This document shows positions 30,236 to 40,762 of a stretch of DNA of 64,000 nt, piece after piece. The stretch is from Corynebacterium accolens (GTDB lineage: Bacteria; Actinomycetota; Actinomycetes; Mycobacteriales; Mycobacteriaceae). Positions within the stretch are counted from its first letter, which is position 1. Each line of letters opens with the position of its first letter. The notes under the pieces are model-generated. The model was not told the origin of the DNA. It was given only the letters and a program-made list of their open reading frames with translations, and did no database searches. Location: positions 1,595,438-1,659,437 of the forward strand of contig NZ_CP046605.1 in assembly GCF_023520795.1 (NCBI RefSeq), given 5' to 3'. Made by a program: the position numbers and the translations under genes.

Positions 30236-31207
30236 TCATTTCCGGCCGGTAGCAGTGCCCGAGGTGCCGTTAGCATGCGTGGCTGCCACGCGTTTCTCGT
30301 CGCCCTCGCCGCCGTTTTCCGCCTGCTCGCGGTAGTACCGCGGGTCAACTTCCTCTGGAGTTTCGGGGCCCTTGCGTTGCCTGTCCAGCAAGAAAAAGAC
30401 GATGAGACCTGCGATAAAGACAACGGCGGAGACGATGAGGTTTACGCGGACGCCGAAGATTTCGGTGGCCTCATCAGAGCGCATGCCTTCGATAAAGAAG
30501 CGGCCCAGAGTGTAGCCCACGACGTAGAGGGCGAATACCCGTCCGCGCCCCAGCTTCCATGCCTTGTGCGCCCACAGAAGGAACAGGCACACCAGCACGT
30601 TCCAAATGAGCTCATACAAAAACGTCGGGTGCACCGAAGCGATGACCTCGCCGGTAGAATGCCCGGATACTGGGGCGTACTCCCCCGCCTCATCGACGCG
30701 GTAGTAGATATCCAGCGCCCACGGAACGTCGGTCGGCCGGCCGTAGAGCTCCTGATTGAACCAGTTGCCCAACCGGCCGATGCCCTGGGCAAGGATGAGG
30801 CCAGGCGCTACCGCGTCCGCAAACGGTGCCAGGGGGATCTTTTTGATCCGGAACATTACCCAGAGCGCTACGGCGCTTAAAGCGACCGCACCCCAGATGC
30901 CAAGGCCGCCATTGGTGACCTTGAGGGCGTCGACTGGGTTGCAGGTATCACAGAAGTATTTCTGGTTATCCGTAATGACGTGATAGAGCCGTCCGCCCAC
31001 GATGCCGGCAGGGATGACGACGATGGTCGCATCCCACACGGTATCGGGATTGCCGCCCCGAGCCGTGTATCGCCGCAGCGTCATCCACATGCCCACGAGG
31101 ATGCCGGCGATGATGCACAGCGCATACGCATGGATTGGAATGGAGCCAAGATGCCACACCACGCCCTGCGGCGGGGAGGGGATATTTGCAAGGTTCTGAG
31201 TACGCAC
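30236..31207 (-). CDS. lgt: prolipoprotein diacylglyceryl transferase Lgt
   Basis: First enzyme of lipoprotein maturation; adds diacylglycerol to the lipobox cysteine. The 323-aa protein has seven predicted membrane helices. The conserved [18 protein letters not shown] block near residue 150 contains the essential arginine and asparagine, and [13 protein letters not shown] forms an early helix. The C-terminal 45 residues are a hydrophilic Lys/Glu/Gly tail. Start is GTG. Substrates for it and LspA (59381-59881) are visible in this window: lipoproteins at 42190, 59914 and 60871. Confidence 0.95.
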   Translation of the reverse strand: MRTQNLANIPSPPQGVVWHLGSIPIHAYALCIIAGILVGMWMTLRRYTARGGNPDTVWDATIVVIPAGIVGGRLYHVITDNQKYFCDTCNPVDALKVTNGGLGIWGAVALSAVALWVMFRIKKIPLAPFADAVAPGLILAQGIGRLGNWFNQELYGRPTDVPWALDIYYRVDEAGEYAPVSGHSTGEVIASVHPTFLYELIWNVLVCLFLLWAHKAWKLGRGRVFALYVVGYTLGRFFIEGMRSDEATEIFGVRVNLIVSAVVFIAGLIVFFLLDRQRKGPETPEEVDPRYYREQAENGGEGDEKRVAATHANGTSGTATGRK

Positions 31208-31260
31208 GTAGATAGTGTGCCTTATCGGCGTGCCCGTGAGCTAGTTTGGGGTCACTTTTC

Positions 31261-32091
31261 CTAGGAACTTTTACGCGACGGGCACGCTGGGTGCTGGCCC
31301 GCGGCCACCAGAGAGCGTGCCAAGGCGGTGGGATCCTGGGCTGCCATGACGGATTCGCCGACCAATACCGCATCCGCCCCGCGAGAGGCATAGTGGAAGA
31401 GGTTGCGGGCGTTATTTACCCCGCCCACGGCAATGCGCAGGAGCGATTCCGGCAGGCCCGGGGCAATATCGTTGAAGGCCTCCCGGTTGATCTCATCGGA
31501 GGCAAGCGACCACGCATTGATCGCGATGACACTGCTGCCGGCCTTGATGGCACGGTTGACCTCCCCGCAGGTTCGCACCTCCACGATGGCGGTCATCCCT
31601 AACGATTCCGCCCGGTCCAAAAGGGCTTCCAATCGAGCTTGTTCTAAAAGCTCGACCTGCAGCGGGATTGCATCGGCGCCAAAACAACGAGCCTCATGAA
31701 TCTGGTACGGATCCACGATGAGGTCGCGCGCCATCATCGGGATATCGATAGCAGCGCGCGCGGCCGCCATATCCTCAAGCGAACCGTTAAAGCGCCGCGT
31801 ATCCGTTTGGCAGGCCATCAGATGCACGCCGCAGTTTTCAAAGGTGCGCGCCCATTCGGCCATCTGCTCGGCCGAGCCCACGTGGGCAATTTCCCCGGTA
31901 TAAGGAACGGCGCGCTTGAGCTCAGTAATGACCGAACACCCTGGTTTTAAAAGCGCCGCGCGGGCATCGCGGGGAGGCTCCATGTCCCGGGAGCGCGCCT
32001 TGATGTCTTGGAAGGAAACGCGTGCTTCGCGCGCGGCGACATCCTCAAGCACCCCAGCGACCAGGTGATCGACGGCTATGGGCGTGGGCAT
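31261..32091 (-). CDS. TrpC-like (indole-3-glycerol-phosphate synthase family) protein with altered active site
   Basis: A 276-aa protein with the (beta-alpha)8 pattern of TrpC. Retained landmarks are Glu57 and Lys59 (ITELKR), FNGSLED, IVDPYQIHEARCFGADA, Glu171, Asn192 and the phosphate-binding GADAVLVGES. The position of the catalytic general acid lysine (motif LxKDF) is Arg122 (MARDL), and the ESG loop of classical enzymes reads VGG (222-224). So it is probably not an ordinary TrpC; corynebacteria make tryptophan with a separate trp operon. Start ATG 32091 follows a strong GGAGGGAGG. A TAATCT hexamer at about 32131 may be its promoter. Confidence 0.8.
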   Translation of the reverse strand: MPTPIAVDHLVAGVLEDVAAREARVSFQDIKARSRDMEPPRDARAALLKPGCSVITELKRAVPYTGEIAHVGSAEQMAEWARTFENCGVHLMACQTDTRRFNGSLEDMAAARAAIDIPMMARDLIVDPYQIHEARCFGADAIPLQVELLEQARLEALLDRAESLGMTAIVEVRTCGEVNRAIKAGSSVIAINAWSLASDEINREAFNDIAPGLPESLLRIAVGGVNNARNLFHYASRGADAVLVGESVMAAQDPTALARSLVAAGQHPACPSRKSS

Positions 32092-32177
32092 GAGCACCTC
32101 CCTCCAAGCGCGATTAAGATCACACTTAGATTAACGCTATGCGAGGCGTTTCCGGAAATTGCGCTGCGCGAACGGGG

Positions 32178-32813
32178 CTATTTGCGGCCCACATCGGTCG
32201 GGTCGATATCGCTATCGAGCGCGTCCCACATCACGCGGCCGGAATCGGATGAGGTCTCCAAATCTTCCGCCAGCTTTTCTTGGCGGGCGGCGGGGGTTTC
32301 GTACTTGCTCGATGCCTTGGCCTTGTCCTTGCCTGGGTTCTGGGCGAGGAGGACGGCGCCAAAGAACGCTAGGGCCGCACCAATAATGGCCACGATGGGG
32401 CCAAGTTTGGTGACCTCCACCGAGATGACGGTGGCCCACTCGGAGATTGCGGCAGAATCCACCGCGTTCTCATTCGCGGACGCGCCCTGCAATATTTTTT
32501 GCGCGCGCTGGGCGTCAGCACCGCTGGTCAGCAGGTTAATGGGGCTCCACGCAGCGGCTGCGGCGGCGAGGGCGCACACAATGGCCACGATACGTCGTCC
32601 CGTTCGGCGCAGCGCGAGGCCCGCGAGCACCCCGGCGAGGAGAACCAGTGTCAATGCCATAAGCTCTAAGGACCACGACGAGCCCACGATCTCATTGGTT
32701 GCCGAGCCCGATTTATCGTCCTCGCTTACCGCTTTTACCCAGGTGCTGCGGGAAGAAAACCACAGCACCGCCGTGCCCACCGCGATAAGGAGCGGGCCAA
32801 GTCGCCTCGTCAT
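32178..32813 (-). CDS. trp-region conserved membrane protein (TIGR02234 type)
   Basis: A 211-aa protein with an N-terminal helix (about 5-20), a central pair (about 50-68 and 73-92) and one later helix (about 125-150), then a charged tail. The layout, including the W-x-P-IN motif (AAWSPINLLTSGADA), matches the membrane protein family typically found between hisI and trpC in actinobacteria. Function is unknown. It overlaps the hisI stop by one base (TGATG) and is followed by an 86-bp gap before the TrpC-like gene. It persists although classical trpBA genes are gone from this locus. Confidence 0.8.
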   Translation of the reverse strand: MTRRLGPLLIAVGTAVLWFSSRSTWVKAVSEDDKSGSATNEIVGSSWSLELMALTLVLLAGVLAGLALRRTGRRIVAIVCALAAAAAAWSPINLLTSGADAQRAQKILQGASANENAVDSAAISEWATVISVEVTKLGPIVAIIGAALAFFGAVLLAQNPGKDKAKASSKYETPAARQEKLAEDLETSSDSGRVMWDALDSDIDPTDVGRK

Positions 32814-33175
32814 CAGGAATCATCCCCTAAAAGAACTCTCGCATCGAAGCAGGTCCGGTCTCCAGTGTGGCACGCCGCGCCGCGCTGCCGCACGGTCAGC
32901 AAGATGGTATCGCCATCGCAATCAAGGCGCACACCGAGCACGTCCTGCGTATGTCCGGAGGTCTCGCCCTTAATCCAATACTCGCCGCGCGAGCGCGAGA
33001 AGTAGGTGCCCTTTCGCGTTGCCAGCGTGTGGGCCAGCGCGTGGTCATCCATCCAGGCAAGCATAAGCACTTCGCCGGAATCGGATTGGGCAACCGCCGG
33101 CACGAGCCCTTGCTCATTGCGCTTGAGCAGCGCAGCTATCTGCGGGTCTAGCTCATAATCTGCGGGAGTGTTCAC
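32813..33175 (-). CDS. hisI: phosphoribosyl-AMP cyclohydrolase HisI
   Basis: Third step of histidine synthesis, opening the adenine ring of PR-AMP. The 120-aa protein has [11 protein letters not shown] near 33, the metal and zinc site [21 protein letters not shown] near 84 and the closing cysteine in RTCF. It is the monofunctional actinobacterial form without a HisE domain. GTG start overlaps the hisF stop by 4 bp. hisE is not in this window. Confidence 0.95.
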   Translation of the reverse strand: MNTPADYELDPQIAALLKRNEQGLVPAVAQSDSGEVLMLAWMDDHALAHTLATRKGTYFSRSRGEYWIKGETSGHTQDVLGVRLDCDGDTILLTVRQRGAACHTGDRTCFDARVLLGDDS

Positions 33176-33942
33176 CGGCGCACCTCGTATCCGGAGTCTG
33201 CGAGGGCCTTTTTGACCTCGCCAATTTCTACCTCTCCAAAGTGGAAGATGCTGGCTGCCAGCACGGCATCGGCACCGGCTTCAACGGCGGGTGGAAAATC
33301 CGCTGCCGCACCCGCCCCACCGGAGGCGATGACGGGAATATTCACCGTTTCGCGCACCGCGCGCAGAAGCTCGAGGTCGAATCCGGCCTTCGTGCCATCG
33401 GCGTCCATGGAGTTTAAAAGGATCTCCCCCACGCCCAGTTCGGCGCCGGTGCGGGCCCATTCCACTGCATCGATGCCAGCCGATGTCGTCCCGCCGTGAG
33501 TCGTGACTTCAAACCCCGACGGTGCGTGCGCCGCGTCGGTGCGCCGCGCGTCCACGGATAAGACGATGCACTGCGAGCCAAAGACCTCTGCCAATTCGCG
33601 CAGCAGGTCTGGATTGCCAATCGCCGCGGTATTGACCGATACCTTATCCGCACCGGTGCGCAGGAGCTCGCGGACATTGTCAACGCTGCGCACTCCCCCG
33701 CCCACGGTGAGAGGGATAAAGACCTGATCGGCGGTGCGGCGTACCACATCGAGCATGGTGGACCGGCCGTGCTTGGACGCGGAGACATCGAGAAATGTCA
33801 GTTCGTCCGCGCCCAATTCCTCATAGCGCGCGGCTAATTCCACGGGGTCTCCTGCATCGCGCAGGTGGGCAAAATTTACGCCCTTGACTACGCGGCCTTG
33901 ATCCACATCAAGGCACGGGATAATGCGTACGGCTACAGCCAT
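33172..33942 (-). CDS. hisF: imidazole glycerol phosphate synthase cyclase subunit HisF
   Basis: Works with HisH to form imidazole glycerol phosphate and AICAR. The 256-aa (beta-alpha)8 barrel has [19 protein letters not shown] with the catalytic aspartate at the N-terminus, a second catalytic aspartate in [10 protein letters not shown], and the phosphate-binding [13 protein letters not shown] and [15 protein letters not shown]. It is 23 bp downstream of impA and overlaps hisI. HisH is four genes upstream in the same operon. Confidence 0.96.
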   Translation of the reverse strand: MAVAVRIIPCLDVDQGRVVKGVNFAHLRDAGDPVELAARYEELGADELTFLDVSASKHGRSTMLDVVRRTADQVFIPLTVGGGVRSVDNVRELLRTGADKVSVNTAAIGNPDLLRELAEVFGSQCIVLSVDARRTDAAHAPSGFEVTTHGGTTSAGIDAVEWARTGAELGVGEILLNSMDADGTKAGFDLELLRAVRETVNIPVIASGGAGAAADFPPAVEAGADAVLAASIFHFGEVEIGEVKKALADSGYEVRR

Positions 33943-33965
33943 GCGGGGCTTACTCCTTCACAGGT

Positions 33966-34736
33966 TTAATCTGAGTGATGAGATAGGATTTCTAGGATTG
34001 TCTCGTGCACCTGCGGCGTACCGGAGACCATACCCCGCGACTGCACGGTCCACGGATTGCCCTCCGGATCCGTGATGATGCCCCCAGCGGCCTTAATAAG
34101 GAGCGCTCCCGCCGCGTTATCCCACGGGTGCGGCGAGAAATTCACGGCACCGTCAAATACGCCCTGGGCCACGAAGGCATTATCTAGTCCCACCGAGCCC
34201 GTGATGCGCGGCCGCAAGCCGGATTCGCGCAGCTCGTGGAATGCCGCAGTGGGAAGGTTGGAAAAACATCCCACGTGCCCACGGGCATCATCGAATTCTG
34301 GGGACTCTTCCCCGCCACCGAAACCGCCGGACGGCCCACCGGCAGAACGCAGCGGCGAGCCGTCGCTGGCCACCAAGCGCCTGCCCAAGAGGGGAAAATC
34401 TGAGATGGCCGCGACAGTCTGGCCCTCGTGAACCAAAGCCACCAAGATACCCGCCATGGGGTTGCCCGCGGAATAATTCGCGGTCCCATCGATTGGATCG
34501 ACCACCCACACGGTGTCGTGGATGCTTCCGCCGGATTCCTCCCCATAGACCGGGATACCGGTCATCTGCTGCAAGATATCGCGCAGCTGCTTTTCGATGG
34601 CCAAGTCCACCTCTGTGGCAAAATCGCCCCTGCTTTTAAAGTGGGCCGGTGGCGCCCCGATGCCGGATCGAAAGATGGGCTCGACCTGGTCAACGGCCGC
34701 CTCCGCGAAGGCCACCAACTCGCGCGGATCCATCAT
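33966..34736 (-). CDS. impA: inositol monophosphatase family protein ImpA
   Basis: A 256-aa Mg-dependent phosphatase of the IMPase family. Motifs GEESGG near 70, DPIDGTANY near 79 and SPHPWDNAAGALLIKAAGG near 205 supply the metal-binding acidic residues. In corynebacteria this position between hisA and hisF holds impA, while the histidinol-phosphate phosphatase HisN is usually encoded elsewhere; whether ImpA supplies histidinol-phosphatase or inositol-phosphatase activity here is open. It begins ATG ATG 3 bp after the hisA stop. Confidence 0.9.
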   Translation of the reverse strand: MMDPRELVAFAEAAVDQVEPIFRSGIGAPPAHFKSRGDFATEVDLAIEKQLRDILQQMTGIPVYGEESGGSIHDTVWVVDPIDGTANYSAGNPMAGILVALVHEGQTVAAISDFPLLGRRLVASDGSPLRSAGGPSGGFGGGEESPEFDDARGHVGCFSNLPTAAFHELRESGLRPRITGSVGLDNAFVAQGVFDGAVNFSPHPWDNAAGALLIKAAGGIITDPEGNPWTVQSRGMVSGTPQVHETILEILSHHSD

Positions 34737-34739
34737 CGC

Positions 34740-35528
34740 TTACTCTTCCTCGGGGTCATAAGGATCGATAGGCACCTCTGCGGGCAGCGGTTCTACCTCT
34801 GCCACCGCCGCTAGCGCCTCCTCCAGGCTGAATTTTCCCTCATACAGCGCCTTGCCGATGATCGCCGAATCGATGCCCTCATTTTCATACCGGGCCAGCT
34901 CGGTGAGATCCGCCAGGGAGGAAATGCCGCCGGAGGCGGTGACCTTGGCATCGGTTGCCATTGCTACCTCGCGCAATAATTCCACATTGGGCCCAGAAAG
35001 CGTCCCGTCCTTGGACACATCCGTGACCACGAAGCGTTGGCATCCTGCGGCATCGAGGCGCTCAAGCACCTCCCAAAGATCCCCGCCATCGGAGACCCAG
35101 CCATTGCCCTTCGTGCGCCATTCGCCATCTTCTAAGCGCACCGCCAAATCCACGGCGACTTTCTCGCCGTAGCGCCCAAGGATTTTTTCTATCCACTCTG
35201 GGTTTTCTAAGGCGGCGGTGCCAATATTGATGCGGTTCGCGCCGGTAGCCAGCGCGCGCTCTACCCCGGCATCATCGCGGATGCCACCGGTAAGCTCGAC
35301 ATTAATGCCGAGTTCTTGGGTAATCCCCGCCATCTGCTCGTGGTTGGAACCGCGATTAAAGGCGGCATCGAGGTCAACAAAGTGCAGCCACTGGGCGCCT
35401 TGGCGCTGCCATTCAAGGGCTGCATCCCGCGGGGCACCGTAGACCTTTTCGGTGCCGGCCTCTCCCTGATCCAAACGCACGGCCTTGCCGCCGGCGACAT
35501 CGACTGCGGGCAAAAGCGTAAAAGTCAT
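34740..35528 (-). CDS. hisA: phosphoribosylformimino-AICAR-P isomerase HisA (subHisA type)
   Basis: Isomerises ProFAR in histidine synthesis. The 262-aa barrel has the first catalytic Asp10 (LLPAVDV) and VVTDVSKDGTLSGPN with Asp170. Mycobacterial and streptomycete PriA also acts as TrpF and uses an arginine in RGRGW of loop 5; here the loop is KGNGW, with Asn142 instead, and ELTGG replaces ELSGG. Those changes agree with the corynebacterial subHisA enzymes that lost TrpF activity. It lies between hisH (13-bp gap) and impA. Confidence 0.94.
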   Translation of the reverse strand: MTFTLLPAVDVAGGKAVRLDQGEAGTEKVYGAPRDAALEWQRQGAQWLHFVDLDAAFNRGSNHEQMAGITQELGINVELTGGIRDDAGVERALATGANRINIGTAALENPEWIEKILGRYGEKVAVDLAVRLEDGEWRTKGNGWVSDGGDLWEVLERLDAAGCQRFVVTDVSKDGTLSGPNVELLREVAMATDAKVTASGGISSLADLTELARYENEGIDSAIIGKALYEGKFSLEEALAAVAEVEPLPAEVPIDPYDPEEE

Positions 35529-35541
35529 GGTTTCATCCTAC

Positions 35542-36174
35542 CTAGAGCGTGTGCATCCAGTTTTCCAATAGCTGCGCGCCCGCATCCCCGGATTTTTCGG
35601 GGTGGAATTGCGTGGCCCACAGCGCGCCATTTTCCACCGCCGCCACGAAAGAATCGCCAGCGTGCGTGGACCAGCTCACCAGCGGCGGGCGGGTAATGAC
35701 GGTTTCCAATTCCCAGCGGCGAACGCCGTAGGAATGCACGAAATAAAATCGCTCATCGGCATTAAGCCCGGCAAACATGGCGCTGCCATCTGGCACCTCA
35801 ACGGTATTCCAGCCCATATGCGGCAACACGTCGGACTGCAGGCGCTCGACCGTACCCGGCCATTCGCCGCAGCCTGTGGAGTGGATGCCGTGCTCGACGC
35901 CGGCATCGAAAAGCACCTGCATACCCACACAAATGCCCATGACCGGCCGCTCTCCTGCCAGCCGCTGGCCGATGACCCTCGGCCCATTCACCGCCTTAAG
36001 CCCTGTCATGCAAGCATCGAACGCGCCCACGCCGGGAACCAGCAGCCCGTCTGCCTCGAGGGCCTGATAAGGATCCGCCGTGACGGTGACCTCCGCCCCG
36101 ACGCGCTCGAGGGCACGCTGGGCAGAGCGAATATTGCCCGCGCCGTAGTCCAATAACACCACCGATTTTGTCAT
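35542..36174 (-). CDS. hisH: imidazole glycerol phosphate synthase glutaminase subunit HisH
   Basis: Class I glutamine amidotransferase that feeds ammonia to HisF. The 210-aa protein has the nucleophile cysteine in [14 protein letters not shown] near residue 83 and the His-x-Glu pair in [13 protein letters not shown] near 190. The opening [20 protein letters not shown] is typical. It begins 3 bp after the MFS gene stop and is followed by hisA after 13 bp. Confidence 0.96.
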   Translation of the reverse strand: MTKSVVLLDYGAGNIRSAQRALERVGAEVTVTADPYQALEADGLLVPGVGAFDACMTGLKAVNGPRVIGQRLAGERPVMGICVGMQVLFDAGVEHGIHSTGCGEWPGTVERLQSDVLPHMGWNTVEVPDGSAMFAGLNADERFYFVHSYGVRRWELETVITRPPLVSWSTHAGDSFVAAVENGALWATQFHPEKSGDAGAQLLENWMHTL

Positions 36175-36177
36175 GGG

Positions 36178-37428
36178 CTATACCTTACGCATTCGACGCA
36201 AACGAGTGCGGATATCGTTGGTCTCGCTGATACGAGTCCGGCCCAGGATGAAGTCCGCCGTGGTAAGCAGCAAACCGGCGATCAGGATCGCAACTCCCGC
36301 TCCGAAGGCGCCGTCGTAGCCGTAGCCTGCCACCATGGCACCGAGCAAGGTCGAGCCTAGACCGGTGCCGCTATCGTAGAAAATATTCCAAATCGCCGAG
36401 GCCTCCGAGACCCGCTCGCGGGGCAGCCGGTCAAACATGGATAGCAAGGCCTCGTTTTGCGCGATACCGAAGGCGCCACCGAATAGAACGGCGCCGAGCA
36501 CTAGCCACCAGATGGAGCTTTCCATAAACAGGGTGAGCGAAATCGTTCCGACGCCGATGATCGCCATGATCTGGCTTGGGATGTACAGGCTGCCTGGGGC
36601 GCCAGTGCGGTCTGCCACCACGCCGGCGAAGTACCGGAAGATCATCGCCGCGCCGCCCACGATGGACAGCATGATACCGGCGAGGCTGGCACCCCTTGCG
36701 GCATCGAGTTCCTGCATCGCGGGGGACAAGAACGAGGAAATGGCGCCGTAGCTCATGGAGAACGTGGTCAAGGCCAAGGCCGGGACTGCCACCAGCTTCC
36801 AGGTAGGAACGCGGATGATATTGACTTCTTCATCGTTATCCTCGGCCAAGGTGACCTTGATTTTGGGGATGCGCAGGCACATTGCAAAGCCCAAGAAGCC
36901 GATAAGGCCGGCGGTGATATAGGTGGACGCGTAGCCTAGGGAATCCGCCATGAACAGGCCGAGCGGCAAGAAGATCATCTGGCCCAAGCCTGTAAATACA
37001 CCAATCATGCCAGTAGCCTTGCCCAGCAGACGTACCGGAGAGAGCTCTGCAATGAGCGCGGATTCGGACACCGTGAGGGCGCCGAAACCCACCCCGCGCA
37101 TGGCGGAAAATAGCAAGACGATCCAGGCGTCGGTGCCCAGCAGGTGGCCGAAGGCCGGCACACCCAAGGTAAAGGCGGACAGCGCCATCACGCGCCTGTA
37201 GCCCCAGCGGCGCAACAGCCACGGAGATATGATCTGCGTGGCAACCGTAAAGGCCATGAAGATACCGGTGGATCCACCCGCCAGGGTCGCGGAACCGCCG
37301 GAGTCAATGACGGCAAGCGGCACCACAGGAAGCAGGATGGACCAGGCGCCGAAGGCAGCGGCGATGGCTACCATCGTCGGCGTATAGCCGGGCACCTTCC
37401 AAATATTGGTCTCTTGAGATTCGCTCAT
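36178..37428 (-). CDS. MFS transporter within the his operon
   Basis: A 416-aa major facilitator with 12 predicted helices. Between helices 2 and 3 the loop RRWGYRRVMA carries the basic MFS motif, and the middle loop near residues 185-200 is acidic. It is embedded between hisB and hisH with an ATGA overlap to a 55-aa membrane protein and a 3-bp gap to hisH, so it is co-expressed with the pathway. Export or uptake of histidine or a related compound is a reasonable guess only. The C-terminal tail is basic. Confidence 0.85.
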   Translation of the reverse strand: MSESQETNIWKVPGYTPTMVAIAAAFGAWSILLPVVPLAVIDSGGSATLAGGSTGIFMAFTVATQIISPWLLRRWGYRRVMALSAFTLGVPAFGHLLGTDAWIVLLFSAMRGVGFGALTVSESALIAELSPVRLLGKATGMIGVFTGLGQMIFLPLGLFMADSLGYASTYITAGLIGFLGFAMCLRIPKIKVTLAEDNDEEVNIIRVPTWKLVAVPALALTTFSMSYGAISSFLSPAMQELDAARGASLAGIMLSIVGGAAMIFRYFAGVVADRTGAPGSLYIPSQIMAIIGVGTISLTLFMESSIWWLVLGAVLFGGAFGIAQNEALLSMFDRLPRERVSEASAIWNIFYDSGTGLGSTLLGAMVAGYGYDGAFGAGVAILIAGLLLTTADFILGRTRISETNDIRTRLRRMRKV

Positions 37429-37592
37429 TTACTAAAGCCTCCAACCATCCAGGCAATGGCCGCAGCCGCGGTGATAACGGCTAAAAGCGCGGCGACGACC
37501 GTGAAAAACTTCGAGCCCTGCTGATACGCAGACCAGGCCCCTCCAACTAAGAGGCCTGCCACCAAAAACAGGATGAGGATCATAAACTGCAC
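37425..37592 (-). CDS. small membrane protein, 55 aa, in the his operon
   Basis: A short frame with GTG start directly behind the hisB stop (3-bp gap) and an ATGA overlap with the MFS start, so it lies exactly in the operon grid. The product has two hydrophobic segments (about 4-20 and 31-50) separated by a WSAYQQGSKFF hairpin loop, ending GGFSK. An internal ATG three codons in is an alternative start. AGGGAGC lies 11 nt upstream of the GTG. It may be a partner or regulator of the MFS protein. Confidence 0.65.
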   Translation of the reverse strand: MQFMILILFLVAGLLVGGAWSAYQQGSKFFTVVAALLAVITAAAAIAWMVGGFSK

Positions 37593-37595
37593 GGG

Positions 37596-38198
37596 CTACA
37601 GGGCTCCCTTCGTCGAAGGAATGCCGGACTGGCACGGATCGTGGTCCACGGCAGCGCGCAGCGCGCGGGCTACCGCCTTGTATTCCGCCTCGGTCACGTG
37701 GTGCGGATCGCGGCCGTAGCGCACGTTGACGTGCAGGGTAATGGCTGCGTGCATGGCCAAGGATTCGAAGAAGTGGCGGTTAATCACCGTGGCATAGTGC
37801 CCGCCGATGACCTGCCACTCCAAGTGCTCCGGCTCGCCATTCATCACGAAGTAGGCGCGGCCCGAAAAGTCCACGACCGCCTCTACCAGTGCTTCATCCA
37901 TGGGCAGCAATTGGGAGCCGAAGCGGCGGATCCCGGCCTTATCCCCCACTGCTTCACGCAGGGCCTGGCCCAATACGATGGCGGTATCTTCCACGGTGTG
38001 GTGGGCGTCTACCTCCACGTCACCGGTGGCCTTAACCTGCAGGTCAAAGAGCCCGTGTGTGGCAAATGCGGTAAGCATATGGTCAAAGAACGGCAGTCCA
38101 GTGGAAATGTCGCTTTTCCCAGTGCCGTCAAGGTCGATGGAAACGGTGATGTCCGATTCCGATGTTGCTCTTTGGGCACGCCCCACACGGTTTGTCAT
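37596..38198 (-). CDS. hisB: imidazoleglycerol-phosphate dehydratase HisB
   Basis: Dehydrates IGP to imidazole acetol phosphate. The 200-aa monofunctional enzyme has the two metal-binding histidine motifs, [10 protein letters not shown] near 66 and [12 protein letters not shown] near 175, and LPFFDHML near 35. Length is normal for actinobacteria, which lack the fused phosphatase. It starts 3 bp after hisC and is followed by the 55-aa membrane gene. Confidence 0.96.
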   Translation of the reverse strand: MTNRVGRAQRATSESDITVSIDLDGTGKSDISTGLPFFDHMLTAFATHGLFDLQVKATGDVEVDAHHTVEDTAIVLGQALREAVGDKAGIRRFGSQLLPMDEALVEAVVDFSGRAYFVMNGEPEHLEWQVIGGHYATVINRHFFESLAMHAAITLHVNVRYGRDPHHVTEAEYKAVARALRAAVDHDPCQSGIPSTKGAL

Positions 38199-38201
38199 AA
38201 A

Positions 38202-39314
<1,113 letters not shown>

Positions 39315-40625
39315 TTATTTCTCCTCGAATCGGGCGCGGATGGCCTCCCCGTGGGCGGGAAGGCGCTCGGCATTGGCAAAGGCGATGACGTTGGGGGCGA
39401 TTTCTTCCAGGGCGCCGCGGTCATAATCGATGACGTTGACCGGCCGGAGGAAGGTGTGGGTGGAAAGCCCCGCGGAAAACCGCGCCGTGCCCGAGGTGGG
39501 CAGCACGTGGTTGGAACCGGCCGAATAGTCCCCCAAGGGCACCGGGGAATACGCGCCGACGAAAATGGCTCCGGCGTGGTTGATGCGCTCTGCCACGGCG
39601 CGCGCATCCGCGGTGTGGATTTCTAGGTGCTCGGCGGCATACGCATTCGCCACGGCGATGCCCGCCTCCAGAGAATCCACCAGGACGATGCCGGATTGCT
39701 CGCCGGTTAAGGCCTCGGCGGCGCGGGCGGAGTTCTCCGTTGCCGTATAGCGGCGCTCGACCTCCTGCTGCACCTGCTGGGCCACGCTTTCCGATGCCGT
39801 AATCAGCACGCTAGCCGCCATCGGATCATGCTCTGCCTGGGAGATGAGATCGTAGGCCACGTAGACGGGGTTCGCGGTCTCATCCGCCAAGATGGCGATT
39901 TCGGTCGGGCCGGCCTCCGCGTCGGTGCCTACCACCCCGCGCACCGCCCTTTTGGCCGCGGCGACAAAGATATTGCCCGGCCCGGTAATCATGTCCACGG
40001 GCTCTACGTCTTCGTCCGCATCGCCGTAGGCCAAAAGAGCTACCGCCTGGCCCCCGCCGACGGCCCATACTTCCTCCACGCCCAGCATGTGGCACGTGGC
40101 CAAGACCGTGGGGTGCGGCAGGCCGCCGTCCTCCTTTTGCGGTGGGGAGGCAACCACCAGGCTGGAGGCACCGGCCTCTTGCGCGGGCACGGTATTCATG
40201 ATGACAGAGGACGGGTAGACCGCCTTGCCGCCGGGAACATAGAGGCCAACGCGCTCGATGGGGCGGAATACCTCGGTCACGGTGGCGCCGGGGGCCAGCT
40301 GCGTGGTGTGCGACTCCGGCTTTTGGTCCGCATGCACGCGGCGCACCCGCTCGATGGAGGCCTCGATGGCCGCGCGCACCAGGGGATCAAGCTCGTCGGC
40401 GGCCCGCTGCAGTTCCGCCTCAGGCACGCGCAGGGACGGCGGGCGCACTCCATCGAATTGCTCCCCATAATCCAGCGCCGCCTGGGCGCCCTCATCGCGC
40501 ACCTTATTGACCATCGGCACGACGGTCCCCATGACGGAATTCACATCGGTGCCGCCGCGCGGAAGGACGCGGCGCAGCGTAGCGGGGCGGAGCTGTTGAC
40601 CGCGGAGATCGATGGTTCGAAGCAT
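39315..40625 (-). CDS. hisD: histidinol dehydrogenase HisD
   Basis: Oxidises L-histidinol to histidine in two NAD-linked steps. The protein contains [27 protein letters not shown], the zinc-site SQAEHDP and AEHLEIHT, and [16 protein letters not shown] near the C-terminus. I chose ATG 40625 (MLRTIDLRG), giving 436 aa as in relatives. A TTG start at 40673 would add 16 residues; it is 6 nt behind a TAGTAT hexamer, so an alternative leaderless start cannot be excluded. First gene of the his operon, divergent from the YbjN-like gene. Confidence 0.94.
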   Translation of the reverse strand: MLRTIDLRGQQLRPATLRRVLPRGGTDVNSVMGTVVPMVNKVRDEGAQAALDYGEQFDGVRPPSLRVPEAELQRAADELDPLVRAAIEASIERVRRVHADQKPESHTTQLAPGATVTEVFRPIERVGLYVPGGKAVYPSSVIMNTVPAQEAGASSLVVASPPQKEDGGLPHPTVLATCHMLGVEEVWAVGGGQAVALLAYGDADEDVEPVDMITGPGNIFVAAAKRAVRGVVGTDAEAGPTEIAILADETANPVYVAYDLISQAEHDPMAASVLITASESVAQQVQQEVERRYTATENSARAAEALTGEQSGIVLVDSLEAGIAVANAYAAEHLEIHTADARAVAERINHAGAIFVGAYSPVPLGDYSAGSNHVLPTSGTARFSAGLSTHTFLRPVNVIDYDRGALEEIAPNVIAFANAERLPAHGEAIRARFEEK

Positions 40626-40762
40626 TCCTGGCTCACTTTCTGGTTGATCACCGTGGGCTATATCTGTAGACAAACCAATATACTATCGCCCAAAGCGCCG
40701 CGGGAACACCCTCTTGGGCGATAGACTCAAAGCAAATTCCAGCGAGGGCGAGTGTGCGGTGC

